A stretch of 64,000 nucleotides of DNA from Advenella mandrilli (lineage in GTDB: Bacteria; Pseudomonadota; Gammaproteobacteria; Burkholderiales; Burkholderiaceae_B): assembly GCF_016595155.1 (NCBI RefSeq), contig NZ_JAENGP010000003.1:1-64000 (forward strand), given 5' to 3'. A program made the translations under genes and the position numbers. Each line of letters opens with the position of its first letter. The stretch's first letter is position 1. Shown here one piece after another: positions 25,122 to 33,890 of this stretch. The notes under the pieces were generated by a model, which saw nothing but the letters and a program-made list of their open reading frames with translations, was not told the origin of the DNA and ran no database searches.

Positions 25122-26327
25122 TCAGACCCGTTCAAAAACAGCGGCCATACCCTGACCACCACCAATACACATGCTTTCCAAACCATAGCGTGCGTTGGTC
25201 CGTTCCATTTCATGCAGCATGGTTGTAAGAATACGAAGACCGGTCGCCCCGATCGGATGGCCCAGCGAAATACCCGAACCATTAGGGTTAAGGCGTGGGT
25301 CATCGGCAGGGATATTCCACTCTTTCAGCACCGCCAGCACCTGGGCAGCAAATGCCTCATTCACTTCAATAATGCCCATATCATCCAGGGACAGTCCGAT
25401 TTTTGGCATTAAGCGGGCAACCGCCGGTACCGGACCAATGCCCATTTTGAATGGATCACATCCGGCGGCAGACCAACCCACCAATTTTGCCATAGGTGTC
25501 AGGCCGGTTTTTTTCAGAAAATCTTCTGAAACCACCAGACAACCCGCCGCGGCATCATTCTGCTGACTGGCGTTACCCGCTGTTACTGTGCCACCAGACA
25601 TAATCGGCCTTAAACCGGCCATCACCTCGGCACTGGCATCTGCCCTGATCCCCTGATCTTCCTTGAACAGGATCGGATCACCCCTGCGCTGCGGAACAGG
25701 CACGGCAACCACCTCTTTTTCAAACTTCCCGTCACGCCATGCCGCCATTGCTTTTTGATGGCTGCCAACCGCAAAAGCGTCAGACGCTTCCCGGGTAATC
25801 CCATATTCGCGGGCCAGGATTTCGGCCGTTTCAATAGGCCCCGAGAACTTGCCAAAACGGCTTTCCGGCTGGGAACGGACGCGCCCGCTCTCCAGACGGT
25901 CGTGCAGCTGGACCGAGCCCAGGCGTTTGCCCCAACGCATATCAGTTGTGTAGAACTCGATATTGCTCATGCTTTCCACACCAACCACCATGGCGCAATC
26001 CAGCACGCCGGTTTGCACCTGCATGGCGGCATCTACAAGCGCCTGCAATCCTGAACCACAACGACGGTCTACCGTATAGCCTGGAATTTCAACGGGCAAA
26101 CCCGCCAGATTACCGGCATAGCGGCCCATGCATGGCGCCTCACTTGACTGATAGGATTGTGAAACCACCACCTCTTCAATCAGCTCTGTTGGTACTTGTG
26201 TATTTTCAACAATTTTATTAATCATGAAAGCGGCCAATTCTTCCGCTTTCAATGACATCAACCCGCCACCAAATTTTCCTATGCCGGTACGTAACGGGGA
26301 AACGATATATGCATCTGATCTAGACAT
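25122..26327 (-). CDS. Acetyl-CoA acyltransferase (thiolase)
   Basis: From the ATG at 26327 it has 401 residues, typical of catabolic thiolases; an alternative start at 26357 would add ten. The nucleophilic cysteine is C90 in DRRCGSGLQA. The His of GHPIGATG and the second Cys of MCIGGGQG complete the active site. It cleaves a 3-oxoacyl-CoA with CoA to acetyl-CoA and a shortened acyl-CoA. It follows a second, SCP-x-type thiolase gene in the same operon and precedes the SDR gene. Confidence 0.92.
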   Translation of the reverse strand: MSRSDAYIVSPLRTGIGKFGGGLMSLKAEELAAFMINKIVENTQVPTELIEEVVVSQSYQSSEAPCMGRYAGNLAGLPVEIPGYTVDRRCGSGLQALVDAAMQVQTGVLDCAMVVGVESMSNIEFYTTDMRWGKRLGSVQLHDRLESGRVRSQPESRFGKFSGPIETAEILAREYGITREASDAFAVGSHQKAMAAWRDGKFEKEVVAVPVPQRRGDPILFKEDQGIRADASAEVMAGLRPIMSGGTVTAGNASQQNDAAAGCLVVSEDFLKKTGLTPMAKLVGWSAAGCDPFKMGIGPVPAVARLMPKIGLSLDDMGIIEVNEAFAAQVLAVLKEWNIPADDPRLNPNGSGISLGHPIGATGLRILTTMLHEMERTNARYGLESMCIGGGQGMAAVFERV

Positions 26328-26362
26328 GTTTTTCTCTTTACCAAAATAATTGCACAACAGGC

Positions 26363-27532
26363 TTAAACGGACAGAATCGTCACAAGGGCAACTGCGGAAT
26401 CACCCGCCATTTGTCCGCCATTGTTTTCAGCCAGGGCAACCTTGGCATCCGGACGCTGGCGTTTACCGGCTGTTCCGCGTAACTGGTAGGTCAACTCTAC
26501 AATCTGTGCAGCGCCTGTTGCGCCTACCGGATGGCCACGGCTTAACAAACCGCCACTTGGGTTAACAGAAATCCGGCCGCCAATATCGGTGGCACCCGAA
26601 CGGATCAGGGCTGGTGCATCGCCATCTTTGCAGAAACCCAGGTTTTCATAGTGCATCAGTTCGGCGGGGGCCGAGGCATCATGCAGTTCGGCCACATGAA
26701 TTTCTTCCGGGCCAATGGCAGATTCTTCGTACGCTTTACGGGCAGCCCTGACAGCAACCAATTCCGTCATTGGGTCGGTGGCAGTCACGATACTGCTGGC
26801 CCTGACATACACCGGTTTCACATCCAGTTTTTTGGCATAATCTTCAGAGCAGATAAAGATGGCTGAAGCCCCATCCCCAATGGAAGAACACATGAATAAA
26901 GTCAATGGATCGCTAACCATACGACTGTTCAACACTTCCTCTATAGAGGTTTCCTTGCGAAATTGTGCAAAGGGATTCAATGAGCCCGCTTTACGGCTTT
27001 TAACGCAAACAGCAGCAAAATCTTCGGCTGTGGCACCTGTTTTTTCCATCCATTTACGTGTTTTGGCCGCATAAATATCCATAAACAATGATCCGCTGCC
27101 CTTGCCCAGATCTTTTGGCAGGGGCTCTTCCAAATCAACCGCCTTGCCAAATGCACCAAATGAAACCGCTTTGTCTTCATGAGACAGTTTTTCTGTACCA
27201 ACTACCAAAGCCGTTTCACACTGGCCTGATGCCACCGCCAAATGCGCCAGATGGAATGCCGTACTGCTTGAAGCACATGCGTTTTCAATATTGAACATGG
27301 GTTTGCCTGCCAGCCCGGTGTTTCGCAATGAAGACTGGGCCCGTATCATTTCCTGTCCGGTTACCACACCTGCCGCCGCATTACCAAAATAAACGGTATC
27401 AACATCCTTCGCCTGGACACCGGCATCATCCAAAGCAATTTTGACGGCTTCCTCTGACAGGGATTTCAAATTTCTATCCAGAAATTTGCCAAATGCAGTC
27501 ATACCTACACCCGCTATAACAACCTTACGCAT
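26363..27532 (-). CDS. SCP-x-type thiolase
   Basis: The 389 residues belong to the SCP-x/acetyl-CoA acetyltransferase-like branch. Cys86 is in NIENACASSSTA, and AELHDASAPAEL and LLSRGHPVGATGAAQ follow. AAGGAGT sits before the ATG. It is the first gene of the operon that runs down to 21016 and lies directly under duplicated operator site B. SCP-x thiolases often accept branched or ring-bearing 3-oxoacyl-CoA, so pairing with a normal thiolase suggests an unusual side chain or two successive cleavages. That is inference. Confidence 0.9.
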   Translation of the reverse strand: MRKVVIAGVGMTAFGKFLDRNLKSLSEEAVKIALDDAGVQAKDVDTVYFGNAAAGVVTGQEMIRAQSSLRNTGLAGKPMFNIENACASSSTAFHLAHLAVASGQCETALVVGTEKLSHEDKAVSFGAFGKAVDLEEPLPKDLGKGSGSLFMDIYAAKTRKWMEKTGATAEDFAAVCVKSRKAGSLNPFAQFRKETSIEEVLNSRMVSDPLTLFMCSSIGDGASAIFICSEDYAKKLDVKPVYVRASSIVTATDPMTELVAVRAARKAYEESAIGPEEIHVAELHDASAPAELMHYENLGFCKDGDAPALIRSGATDIGGRISVNPSGGLLSRGHPVGATGAAQIVELTYQLRGTAGKRQRPDAKVALAENNGGQMAGDSAVALVTILSV

Positions 27533-27574
27533 ATCAACTCCTTTTCCTTGACGCTATTTTCACTTACTAAATTT

Positions 27575-27608
27575 GTTCTCTATCCGAACATTTGTTCGTA
27601 TTATAGAT
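27575..27608 (-). promoter_or_regulatory. Duplicated GTTC-N7-GAAC operator overlapping a -10 box, site B
   Basis: On the plus strand: GTTC-TCTATCC-GAAC, then ATTT, then GTTC-GTATTAT-AGAT. The geometry is that of site A. On the minus strand TATAAT (27605-27600) abuts the GAAC half-site, 68 bases before the thiolase ATG. Binding here would block the promoter of the 27.5-21.0 kb operon. Confidence 0.75.
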
Positions 27609-27674
27609 ATAATAAATCATTTATTGCTTTTTTCCAAGCATTATTTTTACCCGTATTTAATTGAAATATAAAAT

Positions 27675-27722
27675 AAAAAGGCAATAAGAAGCCTCCCAGA
27701 ATGAACAGGAATTCTTATTGCC
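27675..27722 (-). terminator. Terminator of the Liv/CoA-transferase operon
   Basis: GGCAATAAGAA at 27680-27690 pairs perfectly over 11 bp with TTCTTATTGCC at 27712-27722. On the minus strand five Ts follow. It lies 75 bases after the hydrolase stop codon, so it ends the operon that starts at 34571. Confidence 0.8.
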
Positions 27723-27796
27723 AACAAAAAAAACAGACATTAAAAAGGTGTCATTAATTCAGTAAAAATATCTTAAAAAGACATTTCCCCGATCAA

Positions 27797-28657
27797 TCAG
27801 GCCGCGTGACCAACGGCTCCTATCCTGTTTTCATCTTTTTTCAGAAATTCATCCGATATTGTTCCGGCTTTTTCATTGCCGCCCACCACCCGTAAAAGCA
27901 TATTGGCCACATATTTCGGGCTATGCACCTGCATGAAGTGTCCAGAAGGTACAATGACGATATCCGCAGCCGGGCACAAACGGCCCAGACGCTCAATTTC
28001 AGCCGGTGGGCGCAGCACATCAAACTCACCACCAACAAACACAACTGAACCAGACAGCTTGGGCAACGCTTCGGATAAATCCAGCGACGCCAGCATTTTA
28101 TAAATAGCCCCCAACCCTCTTGAATCAGACGCCAGCCAAGCGCAACGATAATCATGATATTTCTGCTTATCTGTCTGCAGGCTTTCAGGAAAAGCCAGAT
28201 CGAAAATTGCCTGGCCTTCGGCACGGATTCCTTTCAGGGCAATTTCACTGGCTTTGAGCATGGCACCATCACGTTTTTCTGCGGCAATACCACAAGCCGG
28301 GGCAAAGGCCACCAAGTGGCTGACCCGCTCTGGATAACGTGCAGTAAATCCAATCGCAATACCTGCCCCCACCGCCACACCAGCAAGCACCACCGGCTCT
28401 GTTATGCCCAGTTTATCCAGCAACACGGCAAGATCCTGTATATGCTGTTCTATGCTGACCTCATCAACTATCTTTTCAGACAGGCCAAAACCGCGTTGGT
28501 CATATCGCAACACCTGCGCTGATTCAGGAAAATGCGAAAGCGTTTCGGTCCAGCTTTCCAGTGTCCCACCCATTTCATGCATCAATACATATACAGGCCC
28601 TTGTCCCTGCCTGAATTCATACCTGATGGCACAATCATTTACTTCCATCCAAGCCAT
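27797..28657 (-). CDS. Alpha/beta-hydrolase-fold protein with Ala at the nucleophile position
   Basis: The 286 residues resemble 3-oxoadipate enol-lactonase-type hydrolases: YVLMHEMGGTLESW (oxyanion region), VLRYDQRGFGLSEK and APACG. A GGEFDVLRPP acid segment and the SGHFMQVHSP histidine complete the fold. The elbow reads LAGVAVGAG, so Ala95 stands where the serine nucleophile belongs. This is the second such replacement in the regulon (the other is at 20103). It is the last gene of the operon, nine bases after livF. It may do lactone or C-C chemistry without a Ser nucleophile, or have no catalytic role. Confidence 0.85.
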   Translation of the reverse strand: MAWMEVNDCAIRYEFRQGQGPVYVLMHEMGGTLESWTETLSHFPESAQVLRYDQRGFGLSEKIVDEVSIEQHIQDLAVLLDKLGITEPVVLAGVAVGAGIAIGFTARYPERVSHLVAFAPACGIAAEKRDGAMLKASEIALKGIRAEGQAIFDLAFPESLQTDKQKYHDYRCAWLASDSRGLGAIYKMLASLDLSEALPKLSGSVVFVGGEFDVLRPPAEIERLGRLCPAADIVIVPSGHFMQVHSPKYVANMLLRVVGGNEKAGTISDEFLKKDENRIGAVGHAA

Positions 28658-28665
28658 GTTAATCC

Positions 28666-29418
28666 TTAGAACATTTCCATCAATTTTGTATGATCACCCT
28701 CAAAATCGGCAGGCACACCCCGGTAGATGATTTCTCCCGATTTCATGACCACCACACGATCCGATACATTTAGCGCTTCGCCCACCTGCTGTTCCACCAG
28801 CAAAATTGACATGCCTCTTTGTTTCTGCACGGCCCTGATCGGTTCCAGCAAATCCTGGAACAGTTTAGGAGCCAAGCCAATGGACGGTTCGTCTAGCAGA
28901 AGAATGGAAGGCTTGCACAACATGGCCCGGCCAATTGACACCATCTGTTGCTGGCCACCCGACAACTGACCTGCCCTGCGAGTCCAGAAATCTTTCAGTT
29001 TGGGCAAAATGCCCAACACCTCTTCTATCCGTTCATCGGCAACCGTACCGGTCATTTTGGCTGACCATAAGGCCAATGCAAAATTTTCCTTGACGGTTAG
29101 CCCGGGAAACACCCCCCTGCCTTCAGGCACATAAGAAATGCCATGTCCCGCCATATCACTGGGAGAAGGCACGATCTTTTGACCATTCAGCAATACATTA
29201 CCCGCCGAATAAGGCTGCAGCCCGAACAGGACCTTCAGCAAGGTTGATTTACCGGCTCCGTTATGACCAATCAAACATAAAATCTCATTCTTTTTCAGGT
29301 CAAGATTAATGTTTTCAAACACATTATGATCGTCATAGCCGGCTGAAAGATTTTGTGCCTCCAGGGCAGATTCCGGCCGGTCTGCAGCATTGGCTGCCAT
29401 ATTGTTTTTAGTTTCCAC
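28666..29418 (-). CDS. livF: Branched-chain-amino-acid-type ABC transporter ATPase, LivF-like
   Basis: The ATPase has Walker A GHNGAGKST, signature LSGGQQQM and Walker B ILLLDEPSIGLAP, plus LVEQQVGEALNVSDRVVVM, all characteristic of LivF. I place the start at the GTG at 29418: GGAAGAG lies just upstream, and the 11-base overlap with livG suggests coupling. The ATG at 29400 has no clear Shine-Dalgarno sequence, and a further ATG at 29445 lies deeper inside livG. With LivG it drives uptake. Liv-type systems near catabolic genes often import aromatic or alicyclic acids rather than amino acids. Confidence 0.9.
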   Translation of the reverse strand: METKNNMAANAADRPESALEAQNLSAGYDDHNVFENINLDLKKNEILCLIGHNGAGKSTLLKVLFGLQPYSAGNVLLNGQKIVPSPSDMAGHGISYVPEGRGVFPGLTVKENFALALWSAKMTGTVADERIEEVLGILPKLKDFWTRRAGQLSGGQQQMVSIGRAMLCKPSILLLDEPSIGLAPKLFQDLLEPIRAVQKQRGMSILLVEQQVGEALNVSDRVVVMKSGEIIYRGVPADFEGDHTKLMEMF

Positions 29419-30163
29419 TCTGACTCTTCCCAAAATAAATGGCAATTAACTCTGGATCACGTAAAACCTTATCAGGAACATCTTCTGCCAGTTTTTTACC
29501 CTGGTCCAGAAAAGCGATACGGTCTGCAAGCTGCGTCATGACATCCAGATTATGTTCAATCAGGCAAATCGTGACACCTTCTGCGGTTGCCTCACGCAAA
29601 ATATTAATAAAGCGGTTACGTGAATGCAGGTCCAGGCCAGAAGCAGGCTCATCAAGCAGCCAGATTTTTGATCCGGTTGCCAGAATCCGTGCCAGAGACA
29701 GGAATTTGGTTTCAGCATAAGACAAATCCACTGCCCGCTTATCTGCCATGGCGGACAGCCCGGTTCTTTCCAGCGCCTTTTCAACCCCCTCAAGACGCTT
29801 ATGCCAGGCAGCCTTACCGCCCGGTTGCCAGAACCATGATTCCGGTTCAAGCGCAACCAGTACATTATCGCGTACACTCATATGCGTAAACAGCCGCAAA
29901 TCCTGGAAACTGCGTGCAATACCCATCTGGGCAATACGATATGGCTTCTTGCCAATAATTGACTTGCCATGCAGCAGGACATCACCGGCACTGGCAACCA
30001 GATTACCGGTCATTAAGTTGAAAATAGTCGTTTTACCGGCACCATTGGGGCCCGCCAGCGCCGTTACAACCCCTTCCTGAAGATCCATATCCACCGATTG
30101 CACGGCAGCCAGACCTCCAAAGTTCTTGCTAAGTCCGCGAATAGAAAGCAATACATTCGACAT
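29408..30163 (-). CDS. livG: Branched-chain-amino-acid-type ABC transporter ATPase, LivG-like
   Basis: The 251 residues have Walker A GPNGAGKTT near 37-45, the LivG insertion GIARSFQDLRLF, a degenerate signature (VDLSYAETKFLSLARIL, lacking the usual GGQ) and Walker B IWLLDEPASGLD. AGGAGG precedes the ATG. The loss of the LSGGQ sequence is unusual for an ATPase of an active importer and may reflect asymmetric hydrolysis by the LivF partner. It follows livM by two bases. Confidence 0.9.
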   Translation of the reverse strand: MSNVLLSIRGLSKNFGGLAAVQSVDMDLQEGVVTALAGPNGAGKTTIFNLMTGNLVASAGDVLLHGKSIIGKKPYRIAQMGIARSFQDLRLFTHMSVRDNVLVALEPESWFWQPGGKAAWHKRLEGVEKALERTGLSAMADKRAVDLSYAETKFLSLARILATGSKIWLLDEPASGLDLHSRNRFINILREATAEGVTICLIEHNLDVMTQLADRIAFLDQGKKLAEDVPDKVLRDPELIAIYFGKSQSGN

Positions 30164-30165
30164 TT

Positions 30166-31041
30166 CTATTTTCCTCCTGTTTTACCGGCAATACCCGATG
30201 GTTTAAAAATCATCAGCAAAGCCATGAGTGAACCATAAATGAATTGCTGGACTGTACCGATTTCAGTCGGAGGAATAAAGGGAATAAAGGTGAGTATGGC
30301 TGGCAAAATCAGCAAAAACACCGCACCAATCAAGGGGCCGGAAAGCGTACCAACGCCCCCAATCACCACCATTGCCAGCATCAGGATAGACTGCTCAAGC
30401 GTGAAACTTTCAACGTTAATAAAGGCAAGGTTAAAAGCAAACAAAGTACCTGCCACCCCTACAATGGCACATCCGACAACCATAGCCAGGGTTTTCAGCA
30501 AAGGCACGTTTTTGCCAAAGCTTTCTGCCGCACTTTCATTATCACGAATGGACATCAGGGCCCGGCCAAAGCTGCTGCGCATCAGGGTACGAATTACGGC
30601 AAGCGATATCAACAAGGCAACCAGACATACAGTCAGAAAAGCCCCCGGAGAAGACACATCGAAACCAAACAGGGTTGCCGGTGGAATACCCACCAGGCCG
30701 CCATGCCCGCCTGTCAGGGAATGCGCTTCACTGAAAATGGTAATACCCACCATTTGCAAACCAAGGCCAGCCGCCACAAAGTATTCACCCCGTACCCGTA
30801 ACGCCGGCAAGGCAAGCAGGAGTGACAAGGCACCGGACACCACCGCACCAATCAGGCTGGCCAGCAACACATCAGGCACAATCAACAAAGCAAACTGGGC
30901 ACCGGCATAAGCCCCCAGGCCAAAGAAAATGGCATGGGCAATACTGAAAATACCGGCATAACCAACCAGCACATTCAGGCTGGCCGCCGCAATACTGTAG
31001 ATGGTAGCCAGTGTCAACAAGTTAAGAATATAGTTAATCAT
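30166..31041 (-). CDS. livM: Branched-chain-amino-acid-type ABC transporter permease, LivM-like
   Basis: The 291-residue membrane protein has eight or nine hydrophobic segments and the LivM pattern YAGIFSIAHAIFFGLGAYAG near the N-terminus, SIRDNESAAESFGKNV in the coupling loop, and VVIGGVGTLSGPLIGAVFL. It overlaps livH by four bases. It forms the heterodimeric channel with LivH. Confidence 0.92.
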   Translation of the reverse strand: MINYILNLLTLATIYSIAAASLNVLVGYAGIFSIAHAIFFGLGAYAGAQFALLIVPDVLLASLIGAVVSGALSLLLALPALRVRGEYFVAAGLGLQMVGITIFSEAHSLTGGHGGLVGIPPATLFGFDVSSPGAFLTVCLVALLISLAVIRTLMRSSFGRALMSIRDNESAAESFGKNVPLLKTLAMVVGCAIVGVAGTLFAFNLAFINVESFTLEQSILMLAMVVIGGVGTLSGPLIGAVFLLILPAILTFIPFIPPTEIGTVQQFIYGSLMALLMIFKPSGIAGKTGGK

Positions 31042-31907
31042 CGTTTTACTGGCGCTCCAAACATGCCACTAGGACGGAACATAATAAATGCAAACAGAAT
31101 AAAGAAACTGACCGCTTCACTCCATTGCGTGTCCACAACCGTAATGACCAGGTTTTCAATAATTCCAAGAAGCAAACCGGCCAGCGCTGCCCCTTTCAGG
31201 CTGCCAATACCACCCACAATCGTGGCGGCAAGACTGATCAGCATGACTTTGGAACCGGATGAGGGCTGAATACCAATGGAAATACTGGTTAAGATGGCGG
31301 CAGGCACCACCAGGGCCGATCCAATCACGAAAGCCAACACGGTAAGATTCTTTGCATTTAAACCAAAAGCTTCCAGCAGGCCCGGGTTTTCTGACAGGGC
31401 ACGCAGACCCAGTCCGGCATTTTTCTTTTCCAGAAAAAGCACGACCAGACTGAACAGCACAATTGAAACGCCAATCGCCACTGCCAGTATGGGGGCCAGA
31501 TACAGGCCTTCAATCACCTCACTGGCCATGGTCAGCGAGGAACTGACCGTGACCGAACCACGACCAAAAAAATACTGGATCAGGCTTTGTACGGCAATAC
31601 TCACCCCAAAGGCGGCCACGAACACGGTAAAAAACGATCCCTCACTGCGCTGGATGGGACGATAAATAAAAACGGCCATCAAGATGCCAGCCAGTATCGC
31701 CATGACAAAGGAAACCAGGGTTGCCCAAGGCCACCACATTCCCAGCTGGATACACTCATAAAAAGCATACCCGGCAATAACAAAAGTTGCGCCATGCGCC
31801 ACGTGAAATATTTTGGTCGCACCAAAAATCAGTGCAAAACCGGCAGCAGTCAGCGCATAAAGAATACCCGTCTGAATACCTGATGCCAAAAGTTGAAGAA
31901 AAAGCAT
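31038..31907 (-). CDS. livH: Branched-chain-amino-acid-type ABC transporter permease, LivH-like
   Basis: The 289-residue permease shows the LivH pattern GILYALTAAGFALIFGATKI and FHVAHGATFVIAGYAFYE near the start, then RALSENPGLLEAFGLN and the Gly-rich TIVGGIGSLKGAALAGLLLG. GGGAT precedes the ATG. It lies 133 bases after the substrate-binding protein gene and opens the livHMGF block. Confidence 0.92.
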   Translation of the reverse strand: MLFLQLLASGIQTGILYALTAAGFALIFGATKIFHVAHGATFVIAGYAFYECIQLGMWWPWATLVSFVMAILAGILMAVFIYRPIQRSEGSFFTVFVAAFGVSIAVQSLIQYFFGRGSVTVSSSLTMASEVIEGLYLAPILAVAIGVSIVLFSLVVLFLEKKNAGLGLRALSENPGLLEAFGLNAKNLTVLAFVIGSALVVPAAILTSISIGIQPSSGSKVMLISLAATIVGGIGSLKGAALAGLLLGIIENLVITVVDTQWSEAVSFFILFAFIMFRPSGMFGAPVKR

Positions 31908-32040
31908 TATCTATCCCTTTTCAAAGGAACCATTAAAACAGTGATACAAAAACCAAACATCGGCAAAGTTATGATGGCGGCCGGTTTTTAAAACCAGAAC
32001 CAGACCAGCCCCCATCAGGTTGCGATGATGAGTGAGTCAA

Positions 32041-33165
32041 TTACTTGATTTTCTCGGTAATGCCGTTAATGATTTTATTGATTTGCATGGCTGCGGTTAC
32101 GGTACCGTCATGGAAAGTTGCCTCTCCACCCGCCAGTTCAAATTTACCCACCCGCTTCAGTTCCTCTACCAGCGTATCACCCGTTACAGGTTTACCCGCA
32201 TCTTCCAGGCCTTTGGCCAGATAACCAAACAGCAGCCCGCCGTTGTAATAATTGAGGCCATAAGTGGTTGGTTCGGTTTTGAACTTTTCGCGCCAGCTGT
32301 CCACAAAGCGCTTCATGATAGGCTGATCCGATTTCCAGTCAGCGCCCTGGCTGGTAAAAATAAGACCTTCACTTTCAGGCAGTTTCGAGATTGAAGGGAA
32401 ATTTGCTGCACCATAGGTTAGTAGCTGCTGCTTGATGCCACCATCACGCACCTGCTTGATAATATGACCAATCTGCGAAATATTGGGGCTTGCGATATAA
32501 ATGGCATCGGGCTGGTCATTACGCAATCTTGCAATAATAGAAGAAAACTGCTGCAAATCCGGTGGTACGCTGTATGCAGAAGTAACGCTACCGCCATTTG
32601 TTGGCAAACCGGTTTTCAGCTCTTGAAAAATCCCCTGCCCCAATGCGTCATCAACATAAATGACCGATATTTTCTTGATGTTTTGCTCACCCAGCCATGG
32701 AATCAGGAATTTCACTTCCTGGTTAGCCAAAGGAATAATGTTCCAGAAATAGGGCGACAACGAAGCCAGATCTGGTCCCACCGCACCACCGTTGATCATC
32801 ATGGTTTTGGCCCGCTGGCCAATCGGTGCGGCTGCCTTGGATACGCCGGTAAAACCCACCAACGTATAAACAGCCTTGTCGACACTGGTCAGACGGCTCA
32901 TGCCAATAGCACCACCCTGTGGTGTGCCAAGACTGTCTGCACTTTTGATTTCAACATTACCCTTAAGCAAATTGTCTTCTTTGATATGATCAAAAGCCAG
33001 TTGCACGGCATTGGTATAAATCCCGCCTGCCTCGGCATTGGCGCCTGACATCGGGAACAGCGTCCCAACAACGTAAGGCCCTGACTGGGCACTGGCATTC
33101 ATTGACACTGCGGCCATTAGGGCCAGGCCTGACACAAAAGAAGTGATTTTCCTGAGTTTGTACAT
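32041..33165 (-). CDS. livJ: Periplasmic ligand-binding protein of the Liv-type transporter (Sec-exported)
   Basis: The 374-residue Peripla_BP_6 protein has a Sec signal peptide (MYKLRKI... to about residue 26, ending NASA-Q) and the family opening VVGTLFPMSGANAEAGG. It shares long stretches, such as GVSKAAAPIG, LSPYFWNIIPLA and SYGLNYYNGGLLFGY-like sequence, with the second binding protein at 35200-36324. GGAGA is eight bases before the ATG. It precedes the permeases and follows the CoA-transferase genes in the same operon, so it is the primary receptor for uptake of the regulon substrate. Confidence 0.92.
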   Translation of the reverse strand: MYKLRKITSFVSGLALMAAVSMNASAQSGPYVVGTLFPMSGANAEAGGIYTNAVQLAFDHIKEDNLLKGNVEIKSADSLGTPQGGAIGMSRLTSVDKAVYTLVGFTGVSKAAAPIGQRAKTMMINGGAVGPDLASLSPYFWNIIPLANQEVKFLIPWLGEQNIKKISVIYVDDALGQGIFQELKTGLPTNGGSVTSAYSVPPDLQQFSSIIARLRNDQPDAIYIASPNISQIGHIIKQVRDGGIKQQLLTYGAANFPSISKLPESEGLIFTSQGADWKSDQPIMKRFVDSWREKFKTEPTTYGLNYYNGGLLFGYLAKGLEDAGKPVTGDTLVEELKRVGKFELAGGEATFHDGTVTAAMQINKIINGITEKIK

Positions 33166-33208
33166 ATAGATGTCTCCGTTTTATTAATCGCTTGCTACGA
33201 ACTGTTTT

Positions 33209-33880
33209 TTAAAAAGAAAGCTTTGCTTCTGTCCTTTCCTGTAAATACTCCCTGCTTACCCCAGGTGCCATATCCACCACCTGGAAACCGGTTGCAGTAA
33301 TATCCAGCACGGCCAGATTGGTATACACCCGTGATACCGCATCACTGGCGGTCAAGGGATAAGAACACTTACTCATCAGGCGGGGTTTACCGTCTTTGGT
33401 GGTGTGCTCCATTAACACCCAAAGCCTTTTAGCACCCACCGCCAGATCCATTGCACCGCCTACGGCAGGTGCGGTATCTGTTTCTGACAGCGCCCAGTTG
33501 GCAATATCACCGCTGCTACTCACATCGTAAGCACCCAGCACGCACAAATCCAAATGCCCGCCACGAATCATGGCGAAGCTATCGGCATGATGCACATAAG
33601 ACCCCCCTTGTTTCAGGGTAATGTATTGCTTGCCGGCGTTAATCAGCCATGGCTCAATCTCATTTTCCTGTGGTGTCGGGCCTATGCCGATCACACCGTT
33701 TTCTGCGTGAAATATGACTTCTTTATCATCTCCCACGTAATTGGCCACCAGGGTTGGGATACCAATACCCAGATTGACAAACCACCCGTCATTAATATCC
33801 TGTGCCAAGCGCTCTGCCATTTGATTGCGGGTCCAGGGTTTCACTGTTTCATTCAATTCTTTATCTGTTACTGTCGACAT
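33209..33880 (-). CDS. 3-oxoacid CoA-transferase subunit B (PcaJ/ScoB-like)
   Basis: From the ATG at 33880 (AGGAGA seven bases upstream; the frame to 33910 would overlap subunit A) it has 223 residues. The family hallmarks are GWFVNLGIGIPTLVANYV and the catalytic glutamate E60 in AENGVIGIGP, followed by GGSYVHHADSFAMIRGGHLD. With subunit A it transfers CoA from succinyl-CoA or another donor to an acid. It could activate the imported acid, or a 3-oxo-dicarboxylate late in the pathway in the manner of PcaIJ. Confidence 0.93.
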   Translation of the reverse strand: MSTVTDKELNETVKPWTRNQMAERLAQDINDGWFVNLGIGIPTLVANYVGDDKEVIFHAENGVIGIGPTPQENEIEPWLINAGKQYITLKQGGSYVHHADSFAMIRGGHLDLCVLGAYDVSSSGDIANWALSETDTAPAVGGAMDLAVGAKRLWVLMEHTTKDGKPRLMSKCSYPLTASDAVSRVYTNLAVLDITATGFQVVDMAPGVSREYLQERTEAKLSF

Positions 33881-33890
33881 TATTTTTCTC

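Noticed and set aside
30239-30910. A 223-residue open frame on the plus strand opposite livM
   Set aside because: It is a shadow of the livM reading frame. It lacks a ribosome binding site and has a low-complexity Lys/Thr/Pro composition, whereas livM is fully conserved.
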